64,000 nucleotides of DNA from Deltaproteobacteria bacterium (GTDB lineage: Bacteria > Myxococcota_A > Polyangia > HGW-17): contig JAFGWM010000081.1 in the NCBI GenBank assembly GCA_016937155.1, forward strand, positions 1-64,000. Reading direction: 5' to 3'. The notes beneath the pieces were generated by a model. That model was not told the origin of the DNA, made no database searches, and worked only from the letters and a program-made list of their open reading frames with translations. Position numbers and translations under genes: made by a program. Within the stretch, counting starts at the first letter, position 1, and every line of letters starts with the position of its first letter. This document shows positions 29,372-38,689 of this stretch, one piece after another.

Positions 29372-29560
29372 ATCAGCCTCCCACGGCATTACTCAAATCA
29401 GTGTTATACAGACGGCATTGTATTATCATTGTTATTCATATTCAACTGCAATATTCAAAAGTTCTGCTCTATTGGGTATACTCATGTATTCCATGCGGCA
29501 AAACCGTACGAAACTTCAGTACTCCCCGGTATACATTATCAGCGAAACTAAAAAACCATC

Positions 29561-29589
29561 TTCAACCATGTTGAAATATGAATTATACT
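29561..29589 (+). promoter_or_regulatory. Promoter of the TIGR02757 gene
   Basis: TTCAAC (29561-29566), a 17-nt spacer and TATACT (29584-29589). A transcript beginning near 29596 would exclude the upstream in-frame starts and supports translation from 29616. Confidence 0.55.
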
Positions 29590-29615
29590 CCAGCAAAAGG
29601 AGTTTTTATCCAAAT

Positions 29616-30419
29616 ATGAATCACATTTATTCAGAGACTCTCGATAATTTTCTGACATATGTATACGACAAAATACATATTCGTAGATATGTGTCTCCGG
29701 ATCCTTTGCAGATGCTTTATAATTATGATGATCCTCAGGATGTGGAGGTTGTTGCACTTATATCATCCTCCTATGCCTATGGTAGAGTGGCTCAGATTTT
29801 AAATACCCTTGAAAAAATACTTACACCAATGGGAAAACATCCGGCTGAGTTTCTCATAAATTCAGAAAGAAAAGATCTTGAAATACTTTTTTCAGGCATT
29901 AAACATCGCTTCACCACTACTGAAGAAACAATTGAATTCCTATATGCAACAGGTGAATTATTGAGAAAATATAATTCCATGGAAAATATCTTATGTTCAG
30001 ATAAATCCACCACCCTTAGACAAAAACAGAAAAAGCTCGTGGATACCATTTTATCCTGTGGCTCCTTCAATGCCAGGACCCTTCTTCCGGATCCTGGTCA
30101 GACAAGTGCAATGAAAAGACTTAATCTTATGTTCAGGTGGCTTGTAAGAAAAGATGATGTGGATGTCGGTATCTGGAGTTGCATAAAGCCATCTGAACTT
30201 GAAGTTCCTCTGGATACTCATTTATTCAGGGTTACAAAAATTCTTGGACTGACCAGTAATAATCAGGCAAATCATAAAACCGCCATTGAAATTACCGAAA
30301 ATCTAAAAAAATATGATCCTGAGGATCCAGTAAAATTTGATTTTTCACTCACCAGATTTGGAATTAATCCAGGTTTTAATTATGTTGATTTTATGAATGA
30401 ACTGGATAGATTTCAGTAA
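29616..30419 (+). CDS. TIGR02757 (DUF2400) family protein
   Basis: A 267-residue soluble protein of an uncharacterised family found sporadically in bacteria. Family features visible are YVSPDPLQMLYNYDDPQDVE near the start, the AYGRVAQIL helix, and the C-terminal VPLDTHLFRVTKILGL followed by DPVKFDFSLTRFGI. The latter resembles the helix-hairpin-helix GPD DNA glycosylase fold, so a nucleic-acid role is possible but unproven. The open frame extends to 29343 and overlaps the divergent lipoprotein gene. I set the start at 29616 since AGGAG (29598-29602) and a promoter lie just upstream; the 13-nt spacing is long. Confidence 0.82.
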   Translation: MNHIYSETLDNFLTYVYDKIHIRRYVSPDPLQMLYNYDDPQDVEVVALISSSYAYGRVAQILNTLEKILTPMGKHPAEFLINSERKDLEILFSGIKHRFTTTEETIEFLYATGELLRKYNSMENILCSDKSTTLRQKQKKLVDTILSCGSFNARTLLPDPGQTSAMKRLNLMFRWLVRKDDVDVGIWSCIKPSELEVPLDTHLFRVTKILGLTSNNQANHKTAIEITENLKKYDPEDPVKFDFSLTRFGINPGFNYVDFMNELDRFQ

Positions 30420-30521
30420 GATCTGTTATGATTTAATAATCATATCATACTGTTTTCACAGATTTTTTCTCAATTAATGTTTTCCTTAAAAAGTTCGATG
30501 ATAAGGGGCAGGTGTAGTGAA

Positions 30522-31316
30522 ATGTCAATAATAAAACAATTTACCGGCTATGGATATGACCGGACAAAATTTCAGAAGGAAGCATCAAAAAGTATAACAA
30601 GAGAGCTCTTAAGGACATATTCCAGAACTGATCTAAGAGAGCTTCCATCAGTTACAATCCACCAGTACAAAACAGATATAAATTCCACTGTATCAATCAA
30701 CAATACATCCAGAAAACTCAATGATTATCTTCGTCAGGGTAATGATAAACTTTCAGGGCTGCAGACAGCTCAACAGGCTTTGGACAGTATAGAAGAAAAA
30801 CTCAGTACTATGCTGAAATATATGTCGTCGGAAAACGCCGATCCTGAAGTATTTTCAAAAATTACATCAGAAGGTTTTCAGGAGATTGATAATATTCTCA
30901 GGGAATCATCTTATAATGGTCAAGTCGTTTTTCAGAAAGAAATTCAAGGCAGTGAACCGCTGATAGCAAATCGCGTTGAACTGTTTTCTTCAGATGAATT
31001 CAGCATTGAAGCAAAAAACGGTCTTTCCATGGATTCTGTGAAGGATCAGATACATTCCAGAGCTGTCATACAGCAGGCTATAGAAAAAATAAACGGGGAA
31101 AGACAGAATTTAAATACCAGTATTGATTCAGTTTCCAGTAAACTGAGTGAGGTACTGGTAAGAAATGAGGCCATGTTTGGGGCATCAATGGATCATTTCG
31201 ATCTGCAACTGATGAGTCAAAACTACGAGGCGGCAAAATTCCAGATTCTGTCAAATCCAGGAAATCTTGTTGAAATCCACAATTTTTCAACACAGGCTCT
31301 AGATTCTCTTGTATGA
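30522..31316 (+). CDS. Flagellin-like protein, divergent and isolated
   Basis: A 264-residue protein built like a short flagellin. The middle of the N-terminal half, GLQTAQQALDSIEEKL followed by EIDNILRESSYNGQVVF, matches the flagellin D1 helix and the NxTxFNG region. The C-terminal half contains AIEKINGERQNLNTSI and a long helix, like the flagellin C-terminal D0/D1. The extreme ends are poorly conserved: no LGLL-type terminus, and the first 40 residues are atypical. No other flagellar gene is in the window. AGGTG lies 7 nt before ATG 30522. It could be a hook-junction or filament-like protein of another function, or a decaying flagellin. Confidence 0.68.
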   Translation: MSIIKQFTGYGYDRTKFQKEASKSITRELLRTYSRTDLRELPSVTIHQYKTDINSTVSINNTSRKLNDYLRQGNDKLSGLQTAQQALDSIEEKLSTMLKYMSSENADPEVFSKITSEGFQEIDNILRESSYNGQVVFQKEIQGSEPLIANRVELFSSDEFSIEAKNGLSMDSVKDQIHSRAVIQQAIEKINGERQNLNTSIDSVSSKLSEVLVRNEAMFGASMDHFDLQLMSQNYEAAKFQILSNPGNLVEIHNFSTQALDSLV

Positions 31317-31326
31317 TTAATAAAAA

Positions 31327-33261
31327 TTAAAACGGTGCAATATCAAAAGATTCAGACCAATCGATAAAAACAGTATCTTCATAGCTTTCAGTAACTCTGA
31401 AAACCATGCCTGATTCAACCAGATCGCATCCACTGCAGCTTGTAATCCTTGCAACATCAGTGGAATCCGTTGTGTAAAGACCTGTGGCAACTGGTAAGTC
31501 TTCATCTGAAGCATCTGCAGCGTATACTGCGAACTGTGCATCGGTTAAATCCTCCAGAGAACCATCTGATACGGTCAAAAGGAAATCAGCCCCGTCAGGT
31601 ATAAATGTATTAATTTCGTATTCTGCTGGAGAAGCCCACCAGTTGTAACCGTAGTGCAGCCATCTGGTGTCTGAGAGAAACAGAATATATTCCTCAGGAT
31701 ATTCTGTGATATAGGTAATATTCCATTTTCCACCGGGAGGAGGCGCTGCCATCCCAAGCAGAATATCTCCAGCAGTGAAATCACCACTTGAATCAGTATC
31801 CGTGTAATAAACAGGAAGTATAAGCACCTGACGTATTACATTTCCACTTCCCAGATCTATGACCTGAGCCCAATCGGAAATTGTCTGTTCATCGAGAACA
31901 TCACCCAGATCCGGAATTTCATTTTCCCATGCAGGTGTTGCCCCGGATTCCACATCAGATATCATCTGACTTGATGATGAATCCAGGAGAACAAGGAAAG
32001 GATTCCCGGATTCGGCAGCCGTTATCAAATCAGGGAAACTGACAGCGTAAAAACCAATTCTTTTTCCGGAGTGCTGAGTATCATTTACAGTTCCAGAAAC
32101 TGTCATATTTCTAACTGGAGCATTTAATACCATCATATCAAGAGACAAAGAATTTTCTTCCCAGTCAATAAATACCGGTGAATCTGATAGCTCTTCCATA
32201 AGACTCCAACCACTGACAGGCGCATTTTCAGGATCGTCCGGTCCAATAAACACTGGAGTTCCCCCTGTTGTCTTGGCAGCAACATAATATTCTCCATCGG
32301 AAAAAATTCCATCTTCATTCAGATCATCAAAAACAAGGGGAATCATTACTGTAGCTGTACCCCCGTCTATATCAAAACGCCAGTTTTCAGGGCTTACAAC
32401 CGGCAGATAAAGAGACCACGTATCACTATCATCTGAAAAATCTACGGGATCGATATTATCTAGATATCCAAGTACATCCAAAGCACCCGTACCTATATTT
32501 ATCGCTACTGCGGTAACAGTGGGATGCAGCATATAAGCAAAACTTTCGTCCAGATTTATACTTCCACCTATTTCAGGACCAGCATTCAAAAAACTCACAG
32601 AAAACTGTTCGAAAATGCCTGTAACTTCTACATTTATGTCCATATATCCGGTGTAGGAACTCTGAGCCGATGTTATTACAATACCTTCAGAGTCAGTGGT
32701 CAGTTCAGTGTCATTCAGGGTTAAATCGTTTTCTGTTGAAAGGATTACTTCAGCTCCTTCAACAGCGCCTTCAGAATCACTGATAAGTATTGAAATATTA
32801 AAGGTTGCTCCTGTGACGTCAAACTCCTTTTCAGAAATTTCCATACTGACAGAGAGATTAAATGAAACAGTAACATTATTTTCAAGTTGAATACTGTTCT
32901 CTGTTATTCCACCCTCGGTGCTGGAAACAAAGGCATCAAAAGTCACATCTGCAATATGCTGCGAATATACCCTTATGGCAGCTTTACCTTCAATATCTGT
33001 TGCCACATCATCTGAAAATTCCACGCTGGTTGCATCCGAAGTCTGAAGACTCACATATCTTCCTGCAAGAGGATTACCATCCTCGTCATTTACAGTTACA
33101 GTAATATCTGTGTAGAGTTTTTGCTCATTAACATCGAATAAAACACCTGTTGATTCAATAGTTGATTCAGAAGGACTCACCTTGGCACTGCTCGAACTCG
33201 TCGAATCATCGCATGCAAGAGCTGTAAAAAGAACTACAAATAAAAGTATATATTTCCTCAT
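31327..33261 (-). CDS. Surface lipoprotein with bacterial Ig-like repeats
   Basis: A 644-residue lipoprotein (lipobox LTALAC, followed by DDSTSSSS). The N-terminal 220 residues contain two Big_1/invasin-like Ig modules with the characteristic VNDEDGNPLAGRYVSLQT and DSEGAVEGAEVILST turns. The remaining 400 residues are acidic, beta-rich and aromatic, with no recognised domain. Asp after the lipid Cys may affect sorting under the E. coli +2 rule, but the rule differs between lineages. GAGGAG lies 9 nt upstream. It converges with the flagellin-like gene with 10 nt between stops. Likely an envelope adhesin or structural protein. Confidence 0.82.
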   Translation of the reverse strand: MRKYILLFVVLFTALACDDSTSSSSAKVSPSESTIESTGVLFDVNEQKLYTDITVTVNDEDGNPLAGRYVSLQTSDATSVEFSDDVATDIEGKAAIRVYSQHIADVTFDAFVSSTEGGITENSIQLENNVTVSFNLSVSMEISEKEFDVTGATFNISILISDSEGAVEGAEVILSTENDLTLNDTELTTDSEGIVITSAQSSYTGYMDINVEVTGIFEQFSVSFLNAGPEIGGSINLDESFAYMLHPTVTAVAINIGTGALDVLGYLDNIDPVDFSDDSDTWSLYLPVVSPENWRFDIDGGTATVMIPLVFDDLNEDGIFSDGEYYVAAKTTGGTPVFIGPDDPENAPVSGWSLMEELSDSPVFIDWEENSLSLDMMVLNAPVRNMTVSGTVNDTQHSGKRIGFYAVSFPDLITAAESGNPFLVLLDSSSSQMISDVESGATPAWENEIPDLGDVLDEQTISDWAQVIDLGSGNVIRQVLILPVYYTDTDSSGDFTAGDILLGMAAPPPGGKWNITYITEYPEEYILFLSDTRWLHYGYNWWASPAEYEINTFIPDGADFLLTVSDGSLEDLTDAQFAVYAADASDEDLPVATGLYTTDSTDVARITSCSGCDLVESGMVFRVTESYEDTVFIDWSESFDIAPF

Positions 33262-33410
33262 TTTTCATTTCTCCTCTTTGTCCTCTTTTTAGCACATATC
33301 TTCAGTTAAACAAGAACAGGAAATTAATCAGAATGTTTATAAACTCTTCATTACAGAAAATTCCAGAAGAACAATCTGTATAAACCATGAGAAACAGAAA
33401 AAATCACAAA

Positions 33411-35447
33411 TCAGTATTTTGCAACTCTGAAACCCATTGAGTTATATTTTGTTTCGGGAGTCACGTAAAACTGATGAGCCGGTGCGCACATGTTTGCGTC
33501 GTTGTCATATGGTCCTCCCTTAACTTTTCTGTAGTATCCTGATACAGGACCTCTGTAATCATTCAAAGTTCCTGAAGGATAAGTGGCATGATAATCCCAG
33601 ATGAATTCCATTATATTTCCGCTCATATCATAAATACCAATCTGGTTGGGCAGCTTACTTTTGACACTAGCAGTTTTGTATTCGCTGTTCATATTATAGA
33701 CAGCATAATCACCAATTGAGTTTGTTCCATCGTAGCCGGCAAATGGTTTGAAAATATCATCTTCTTCTCCAAGCGCAGCCCATATCCACTCCATCTCAGT
33801 CGGAAGACGATAACCATCTGCATTCCAGTTTGCTGACACAGCATTCCATGTGGAGTTCGAGGTGGTGGGGATATCTCCATATGTCAGAGTTGAAAAATCA
33901 ACTCCACTTATGGAGTACACAGGGGTGAGCCCTTCATGGATACTTAATTTATTACAAAACGCGATTGCATGATACCAGTTTACCATCTGGACCGGATCAG
34001 TAATACCATTGGAAACTGAAGTATTTGATGGATCAGTGCCAAAGATAAAACTAAACTGTTCACGTGTGATTTCTGTTTCACTTATTTTAAATGCAGAAAC
34101 CACACTTACATTAGCCGGTTCGGAATCCCTTTGAAATGATCCCCCATTCACATCAATCATGGTTAGGAGATAATTACATCCGTTGTATTCCAGCGTACAA
34201 CTTCCTGAACATGCAAGATTTCCATTAAAATAACCGAAATCAGAACAGTTCATCCCTCCCATATTTGATAAGTCACATTCTTCATAGGAAGTTTGAATAT
34301 CACCATCACCACAGTATCCGATTCCCTCACAGTTACTCTCATCAAAACTACAGTCTTCATTACAACCTAAGTTTCCTGTATAAAAACCAAGATCCATGCA
34401 ACTGGTTCCATTGAGGTTTGTTCCTTCACATTCCTCATAAGAAGTCTGCAGTATTCCATCTCCGCATCTTCCTTCTTCCACACAATTACTCAAATCTATT
34501 TCACATGAATTACAGATGAGATCGCCACCGTGATATCCGAAATCCCCACAGGTCTGACCCTGAAAATCAGTATTATCACACTCTTCATTATAACTAACCT
34601 GTACTACGCCATCTCCACAGATTCCTTCACTCATACAGTCACTCAAATCAAATTTGCAGACTGAATTACATCCAAGTTCTCCACCATGATATCCCAAATC
34701 TCCACAGGTCTTATTGGATAAATTCAAACCGTCACATTCTTCGCTGTAGGTAGATTGGATTTCACCATCTCCACAAATTCCTACACAACCTGATATATCA
34801 AGATGACAGTTGGTACACTTGAGCATTCCACTGTAATATCCTTCGGATAAACATGTATTATCACCCAGATTACCTATTTCACAATCTTCACCTTCTTCCA
34901 CCACCCCGTTTCCACAACTTATCAGGACACATTCAGAAAGATCATATTTACAGGAGTCAGTACAACCGACATGTTCACCGACATTAAAACCATCAAACAT
35001 ACCACAGTTGGTTTTTCCACCGAGATCTTCCCCGTCACATTCTTCACCTTCATCTATCTCGCCATTACCACATACCTTCTCACACATGGATAAATCATAG
35101 CGACAGGAAGAGCCGCAACTGACCTGTGCATCACCGGTATATCCCGTGTGATCACCGCATACCGGGGAATCACCTAAATTATTGGTGTCACATTCTTCAC
35201 TTCCCTGAATAATACCGTCTCCACAGATTCCTTCACACTGAGAATAATCTATTTTGCAGCTATCACTGCAAAGCGTCAGGGAATTACCATAATATCCCTC
35301 TTCGGCACAACTGGGCATTACTCCAGCTGCGGGATCACATTCCTCGCCAATATCAATCGTCCCATTTCCACAGTTGTTATCTGTTCCGCCATCATCACAG
35401 GAAATCACAGCAACAGACAATAAAATACAGATAAGCAGTTTTTTCAT
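33411..35447 (-). CDS. Lipoprotein with eight disulfide repeats and an FGE-sulfatase domain
   Basis: A 678-residue exported lipoprotein (VISC). After the signal come eight Cys-rich repeats of about 45-50 residues with the pattern CGDG-x(4-8)-EECD, then G-Y/F-x-G, C-x2-3-C and D-x-S-x-C, the type common in myxobacteria. The C-terminal about 230 residues are a formylglycine-generating-enzyme-like (SUMF1) fold: ISETEITREQFSFIFG, VNWYHAIAFCNKLS, YRLPTEMEWIWAAL, GIYDMSGNIMEFIWD and GFRVAKY. In bacteria this fold is often a binding module rather than an enzyme, and the active-site Cys pair is not clear here. The start at 35447 has a GGAGGGG Shine-Dalgarno; the frame from 35540 runs through the promoter. 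Confidence 0.9.
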   Translation of the reverse strand: MKKLLICILLSVAVISCDDGGTDNNCGNGTIDIGEECDPAAGVMPSCAEEGYYGNSLTLCSDSCKIDYSQCEGICGDGIIQGSEECDTNNLGDSPVCGDHTGYTGDAQVSCGSSCRYDLSMCEKVCGNGEIDEGEECDGEDLGGKTNCGMFDGFNVGEHVGCTDSCKYDLSECVLISCGNGVVEEGEDCEIGNLGDNTCLSEGYYSGMLKCTNCHLDISGCVGICGDGEIQSTYSEECDGLNLSNKTCGDLGYHGGELGCNSVCKFDLSDCMSEGICGDGVVQVSYNEECDNTDFQGQTCGDFGYHGGDLICNSCEIDLSNCVEEGRCGDGILQTSYEECEGTNLNGTSCMDLGFYTGNLGCNEDCSFDESNCEGIGYCGDGDIQTSYEECDLSNMGGMNCSDFGYFNGNLACSGSCTLEYNGCNYLLTMIDVNGGSFQRDSEPANVSVVSAFKISETEITREQFSFIFGTDPSNTSVSNGITDPVQMVNWYHAIAFCNKLSIHEGLTPVYSISGVDFSTLTYGDIPTTSNSTWNAVSANWNADGYRLPTEMEWIWAALGEEDDIFKPFAGYDGTNSIGDYAVYNMNSEYKTASVKSKLPNQIGIYDMSGNIMEFIWDYHATYPSGTLNDYRGPVSGYYRKVKGGPYDNDANMCAPAHQFYVTPETKYNSMGFRVAKY

Positions 35448-35495
35448 AATACCCCTCCATATACCCCGAAATGAGTTAGAGCCCGATAGAATGGT

Positions 35496-35524
35496 ATTGT
35501 AGCTTACACTAATAATATTAGCAA
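35496..35524 (-). promoter_or_regulatory. Promoter of the disulfide-repeat lipoprotein
   Basis: On the minus strand, TTGCTA (35524-35519), a 17-nt spacer and TACAAT (35501-35496). Transcription would begin near 35489, leaving a leader of about 42 nt before ATG 35447 and ruling out the upstream in-frame start. Confidence 0.7.
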
Positions 35525-35575
35525 AGAGTTTTTCTTCCACTTCCGGAGAAACTAATTAATTGAATAATCATTAAT

Positions 35576-38500
35576 TTAATCCAGAAGAGATCTTATTTTT
35601 CGATAAATATTTGTTACATCACTTGCAGCAACATAAAGAGAGGGAACTATCACCAGTGTAATAAAAGTCGCAAAAACAAGTCCAAAACCAAGACTTAAAC
35701 CCATCGGGATGAGAAATCTTGCACTTCTGTCCGTTTCAAAAATCATCGGAAACAAACCTCCAAAAGTGGTAACTGTAGTAAGAAAAATTGCCCTGAAACG
35801 GCTTACAGCAGCATCATGAACAGCATCAATGTGTTTTTTTCCTTTTTTTAACTGTCGATTTGCAAAATCAATCATAACAAGGGAATCGTTGACCACCACA
35901 CCACTGAGAGCGACAATTCCGAAAATGGATGGCAGTGACAATGTATACCCCATGATATAATGACCCAGGAAAGCACCTATAATTCCAAATGGAATTGATA
36001 TCATTACTATAAATGGCTGAATATAACTTCTGAAAAGTATTGCCAGAAGAAGGTAAATCCCCATAAGTGCTATAGAAAACGTGGTTTTCAGACTATTGAG
36101 ACTCTCACGCATATCAGCCCTGTGACCTTCTACACTGTATCTAAGCCCCTGGTATCGTGATAAAAATCCCGGCATCACTTTTTCTGTCAGGTCCTTGAGT
36201 ATTTCTTCAGCTTTTGCTCTTGGCTGAACATCTGCACTTACCTGAACTACTCTTCTGCCATTTCTTCTGACAATAGTTGTAAAACTTCGCGAATATGAAA
36301 TATCCGCAACCTGAACCAGGGGAATAAAACCTCCTGCAGGAAGCTTAACCATAAAATTTTCCAGAGTGGCTGTTTTTTCACGATCCTTTCGTGGCAGTCT
36401 GACCATAATTTTTAATTCATTTCGCCCCCTGATCTGTCTCAATACTTCACTTCCATAAAAAGAATTTCTCAATTGCTTACCAATGGTGGATGCATTGAGA
36501 CCGAGAAAAGTCCCGGTTTTCTTCATAGTGATATTGTACTGAACCTTACCCTCCTCGAAACCATCATCAAGATCCTTTGTCTGGGGATACTGCGAAATTA
36601 ATGCAGACAGTTCAGCAGCAGCTTTCTTTAGTACCGTCAAATCCCTGTGAGAGAGTTCCATTGTAAGTGGTCGTCCCCTTCCACCGGGACCCCCAGTATC
36701 TGAGGCAAATCTAAGATACTCAACTCCGGGAACTTCACCTGTGAGTTTTCTCCATTTTCTTGTAAACTCCTCAGTGGTAACAATTCCTTTTCTTTTTGAA
36801 GGAGGAGCCAGATTAACCCTTATTCTTCCATTGTGCCCCCCTCCTCTGCCAACATCCATGGTTATACTTCTGACAACTCCCGGGTCACTTAACTGACTTT
36901 TTACCTTTTGTGCAGCTGAGAGCATTTTTCTGAGTACTTTTTCTGTCTTTTCAACAGGGGTACCAAATGGAAGCACAAGGGTTCCCTCGGAAAAATCGCT
37001 TTCTATTTTAGGAAACAGATGAAAACCCATTCTTCCTGAAGAACTGTATGCAAGGGACATCATTAAAAGCCCCACAGCCAGAGAAACCATTACGTATCTG
37101 GCTTTAAGAGTAAACTTAAGAAAAGAGCCATAGACAACTTTGACCCATACGCTGAAACCTCTTGAGAATTTTTGCTGAAATTTTTCAAAAAAAGCCATGA
37201 TAGGATTGACTTTACTCATATCCCTGTGACCAAGATGAGATGGCAGAATAAAAAGAGACTCAAACAGGGAAATCAGAAAAACAATGATTACAACCACAGG
37301 AATCACATTGAATATTTTTCCCATTCTTCCAGGAATCAGGTATATAGGAATAAAAGTGATTATATTAGTAAGTACACTGAATGTAACAGGCATTGCAACA
37401 TCACGAACACCCTTTATTGCACTTTTACCCCAGGCCATTCCGCTTTGTCTGTATGAATAGACCTGCTCACCAACTACTATGGCATCATCCACAACAATTC
37501 CCAGAGCAATTATACATGCAAAAGTGCTCATCATATTGATGCTGATTCCCAGTATAGGCATAATTATAAAAGCTCCCATAAAGGAAACGGGGATACCCAT
37601 GGCCACCCAGAATGCCAGTCTGGCTTCCAAAAACAGACCCAAAAGCAGTAACACCAGGACCAGTCCCATAAATCCGTTTTTCAGAATGAGATTTATCCGC
37701 TGCCTATAGGTCACACTGCGGTTTCGGACAATGGATGTATTAACCCCTTCAGGAAGAGATGAACTCATTTTTTCAATCACTTCCTTTACCGCTGCTGCAA
37801 CTCCAACAGGGGTCTGCTCACCTTCTCTGAAAACCTCGAGTTTAACCGCCGCATGACCGTTCATTCGTGAATACTCATCGGTTTCCCTGAAATTATCCGA
37901 TATTATTGCAATATGTCTAAGCAGTACTGAAGTTCCGTTTCCAGAATCAATAATTGGAATATCAGCCAGTTGAGTTCCAAAATCCTTTCTTTCGTTAACA
38001 CGAACAAGTATTTCCCCTTTGGCTGTTTTAATGCTTCCCGAAGGCACATCCTTGCTGAAGGATTTGATTCTGGCCGCAACATCATCAATGGATAATTTAT
38101 ATTTTCTCAGTTCATTCTGTGAAATTTCCACACTTATCTCAAGAGGGGGAATTCCCTCTATTTCAACAACAGTAATTCCCGGATGATTAATCAGTTCATC
38201 ACGATAAAGTTCAGCTAAATGATGCAGAACTTTCATATCCACATCACCATAAAGCACAAGTCCCAGAACCGGCCTTCTTCTGGAAACAACACTGACTGTT
38301 GGTCTTTCTATTTCCTGGGGAAATGTGACTATTCTGTCAACAGCACTTTTAACATCCTGTGCCACATCCTGTGGCTTCCTCCCACCAACCACTTCCATTG
38401 TAACCTGACCACCACCTTCAACTGCTGTACTTTTAACTTCTGTGATTCCATCTATCCCGCTGACACTGTTTTCAATGGCTCTGATTATGCTTTTTTCCAC

Positions 38501-38689
38501 ATCACTTGGACTCGCCCCGGGATATTCCACAGTGACACTTACCATATCAATTTCAAACTCAGGAAAAACTTCCTGTCTGATATAACCCAGAGAAATGATT
38601 CCCCCGGCGAGAATCATCAGCATAATCAAATTACTGCCTACATTATGCCCTGCCATCCAGGCAAGTGGGCCACGGGATTTATCACTCAT
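35576..38689 (-). CDS. RND efflux pump, inner-membrane transporter (system 2)
   Basis: A 1037-residue RND transporter with the standard duplicated layout: helix at 17-37, porter loop beginning RQEVFPEFEIDMVSVTVEYP, central helix block with GIVVDDAIVVGEQV carrying the paired Asp of the proton relay, second porter loop, and a C-terminal block with GVVVNDSLVMIDFA. It differs clearly in sequence from the transporter at 9.3 kb. It overlaps the adaptor gene by 4 nt (ATGA) and is the last gene of a complete outer-membrane-factor, adaptor, pump operon. The substrate cannot be read from sequence. Confidence 0.95.
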   Translation of the reverse strand: MSDKSRGPLAWMAGHNVGSNLIMLMILAGGIISLGYIRQEVFPEFEIDMVSVTVEYPGASPSDVEKSIIRAIENSVSGIDGITEVKSTAVEGGGQVTMEVVGGRKPQDVAQDVKSAVDRIVTFPQEIERPTVSVVSRRRPVLGLVLYGDVDMKVLHHLAELYRDELINHPGITVVEIEGIPPLEISVEISQNELRKYKLSIDDVAARIKSFSKDVPSGSIKTAKGEILVRVNERKDFGTQLADIPIIDSGNGTSVLLRHIAIISDNFRETDEYSRMNGHAAVKLEVFREGEQTPVGVAAAVKEVIEKMSSSLPEGVNTSIVRNRSVTYRQRINLILKNGFMGLVLVLLLLGLFLEARLAFWVAMGIPVSFMGAFIIMPILGISINMMSTFACIIALGIVVDDAIVVGEQVYSYRQSGMAWGKSAIKGVRDVAMPVTFSVLTNIITFIPIYLIPGRMGKIFNVIPVVVIIVFLISLFESLFILPSHLGHRDMSKVNPIMAFFEKFQQKFSRGFSVWVKVVYGSFLKFTLKARYVMVSLAVGLLMMSLAYSSSGRMGFHLFPKIESDFSEGTLVLPFGTPVEKTEKVLRKMLSAAQKVKSQLSDPGVVRSITMDVGRGGGHNGRIRVNLAPPSKRKGIVTTEEFTRKWRKLTGEVPGVEYLRFASDTGGPGGRGRPLTMELSHRDLTVLKKAAAELSALISQYPQTKDLDDGFEEGKVQYNITMKKTGTFLGLNASTIGKQLRNSFYGSEVLRQIRGRNELKIMVRLPRKDREKTATLENFMVKLPAGGFIPLVQVADISYSRSFTTIVRRNGRRVVQVSADVQPRAKAEEILKDLTEKVMPGFLSRYQGLRYSVEGHRADMRESLNSLKTTFSIALMGIYLLLAILFRSYIQPFIVMISIPFGIIGAFLGHYIMGYTLSLPSIFGIVALSGVVVNDSLVMIDFANRQLKKGKKHIDAVHDAAVSRFRAIFLTTVTTFGGLFPMIFETDRSARFLIPMGLSLGFGLVFATFITLVIVPSLYVAASDVTNIYRKIRSLLD

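Noticed and set aside
29343-29615. N-terminal extension of the TIGR02757 protein
   Set aside because: It overlaps the divergent lipoprotein start and the gene's own promoter, and is not needed for family length.
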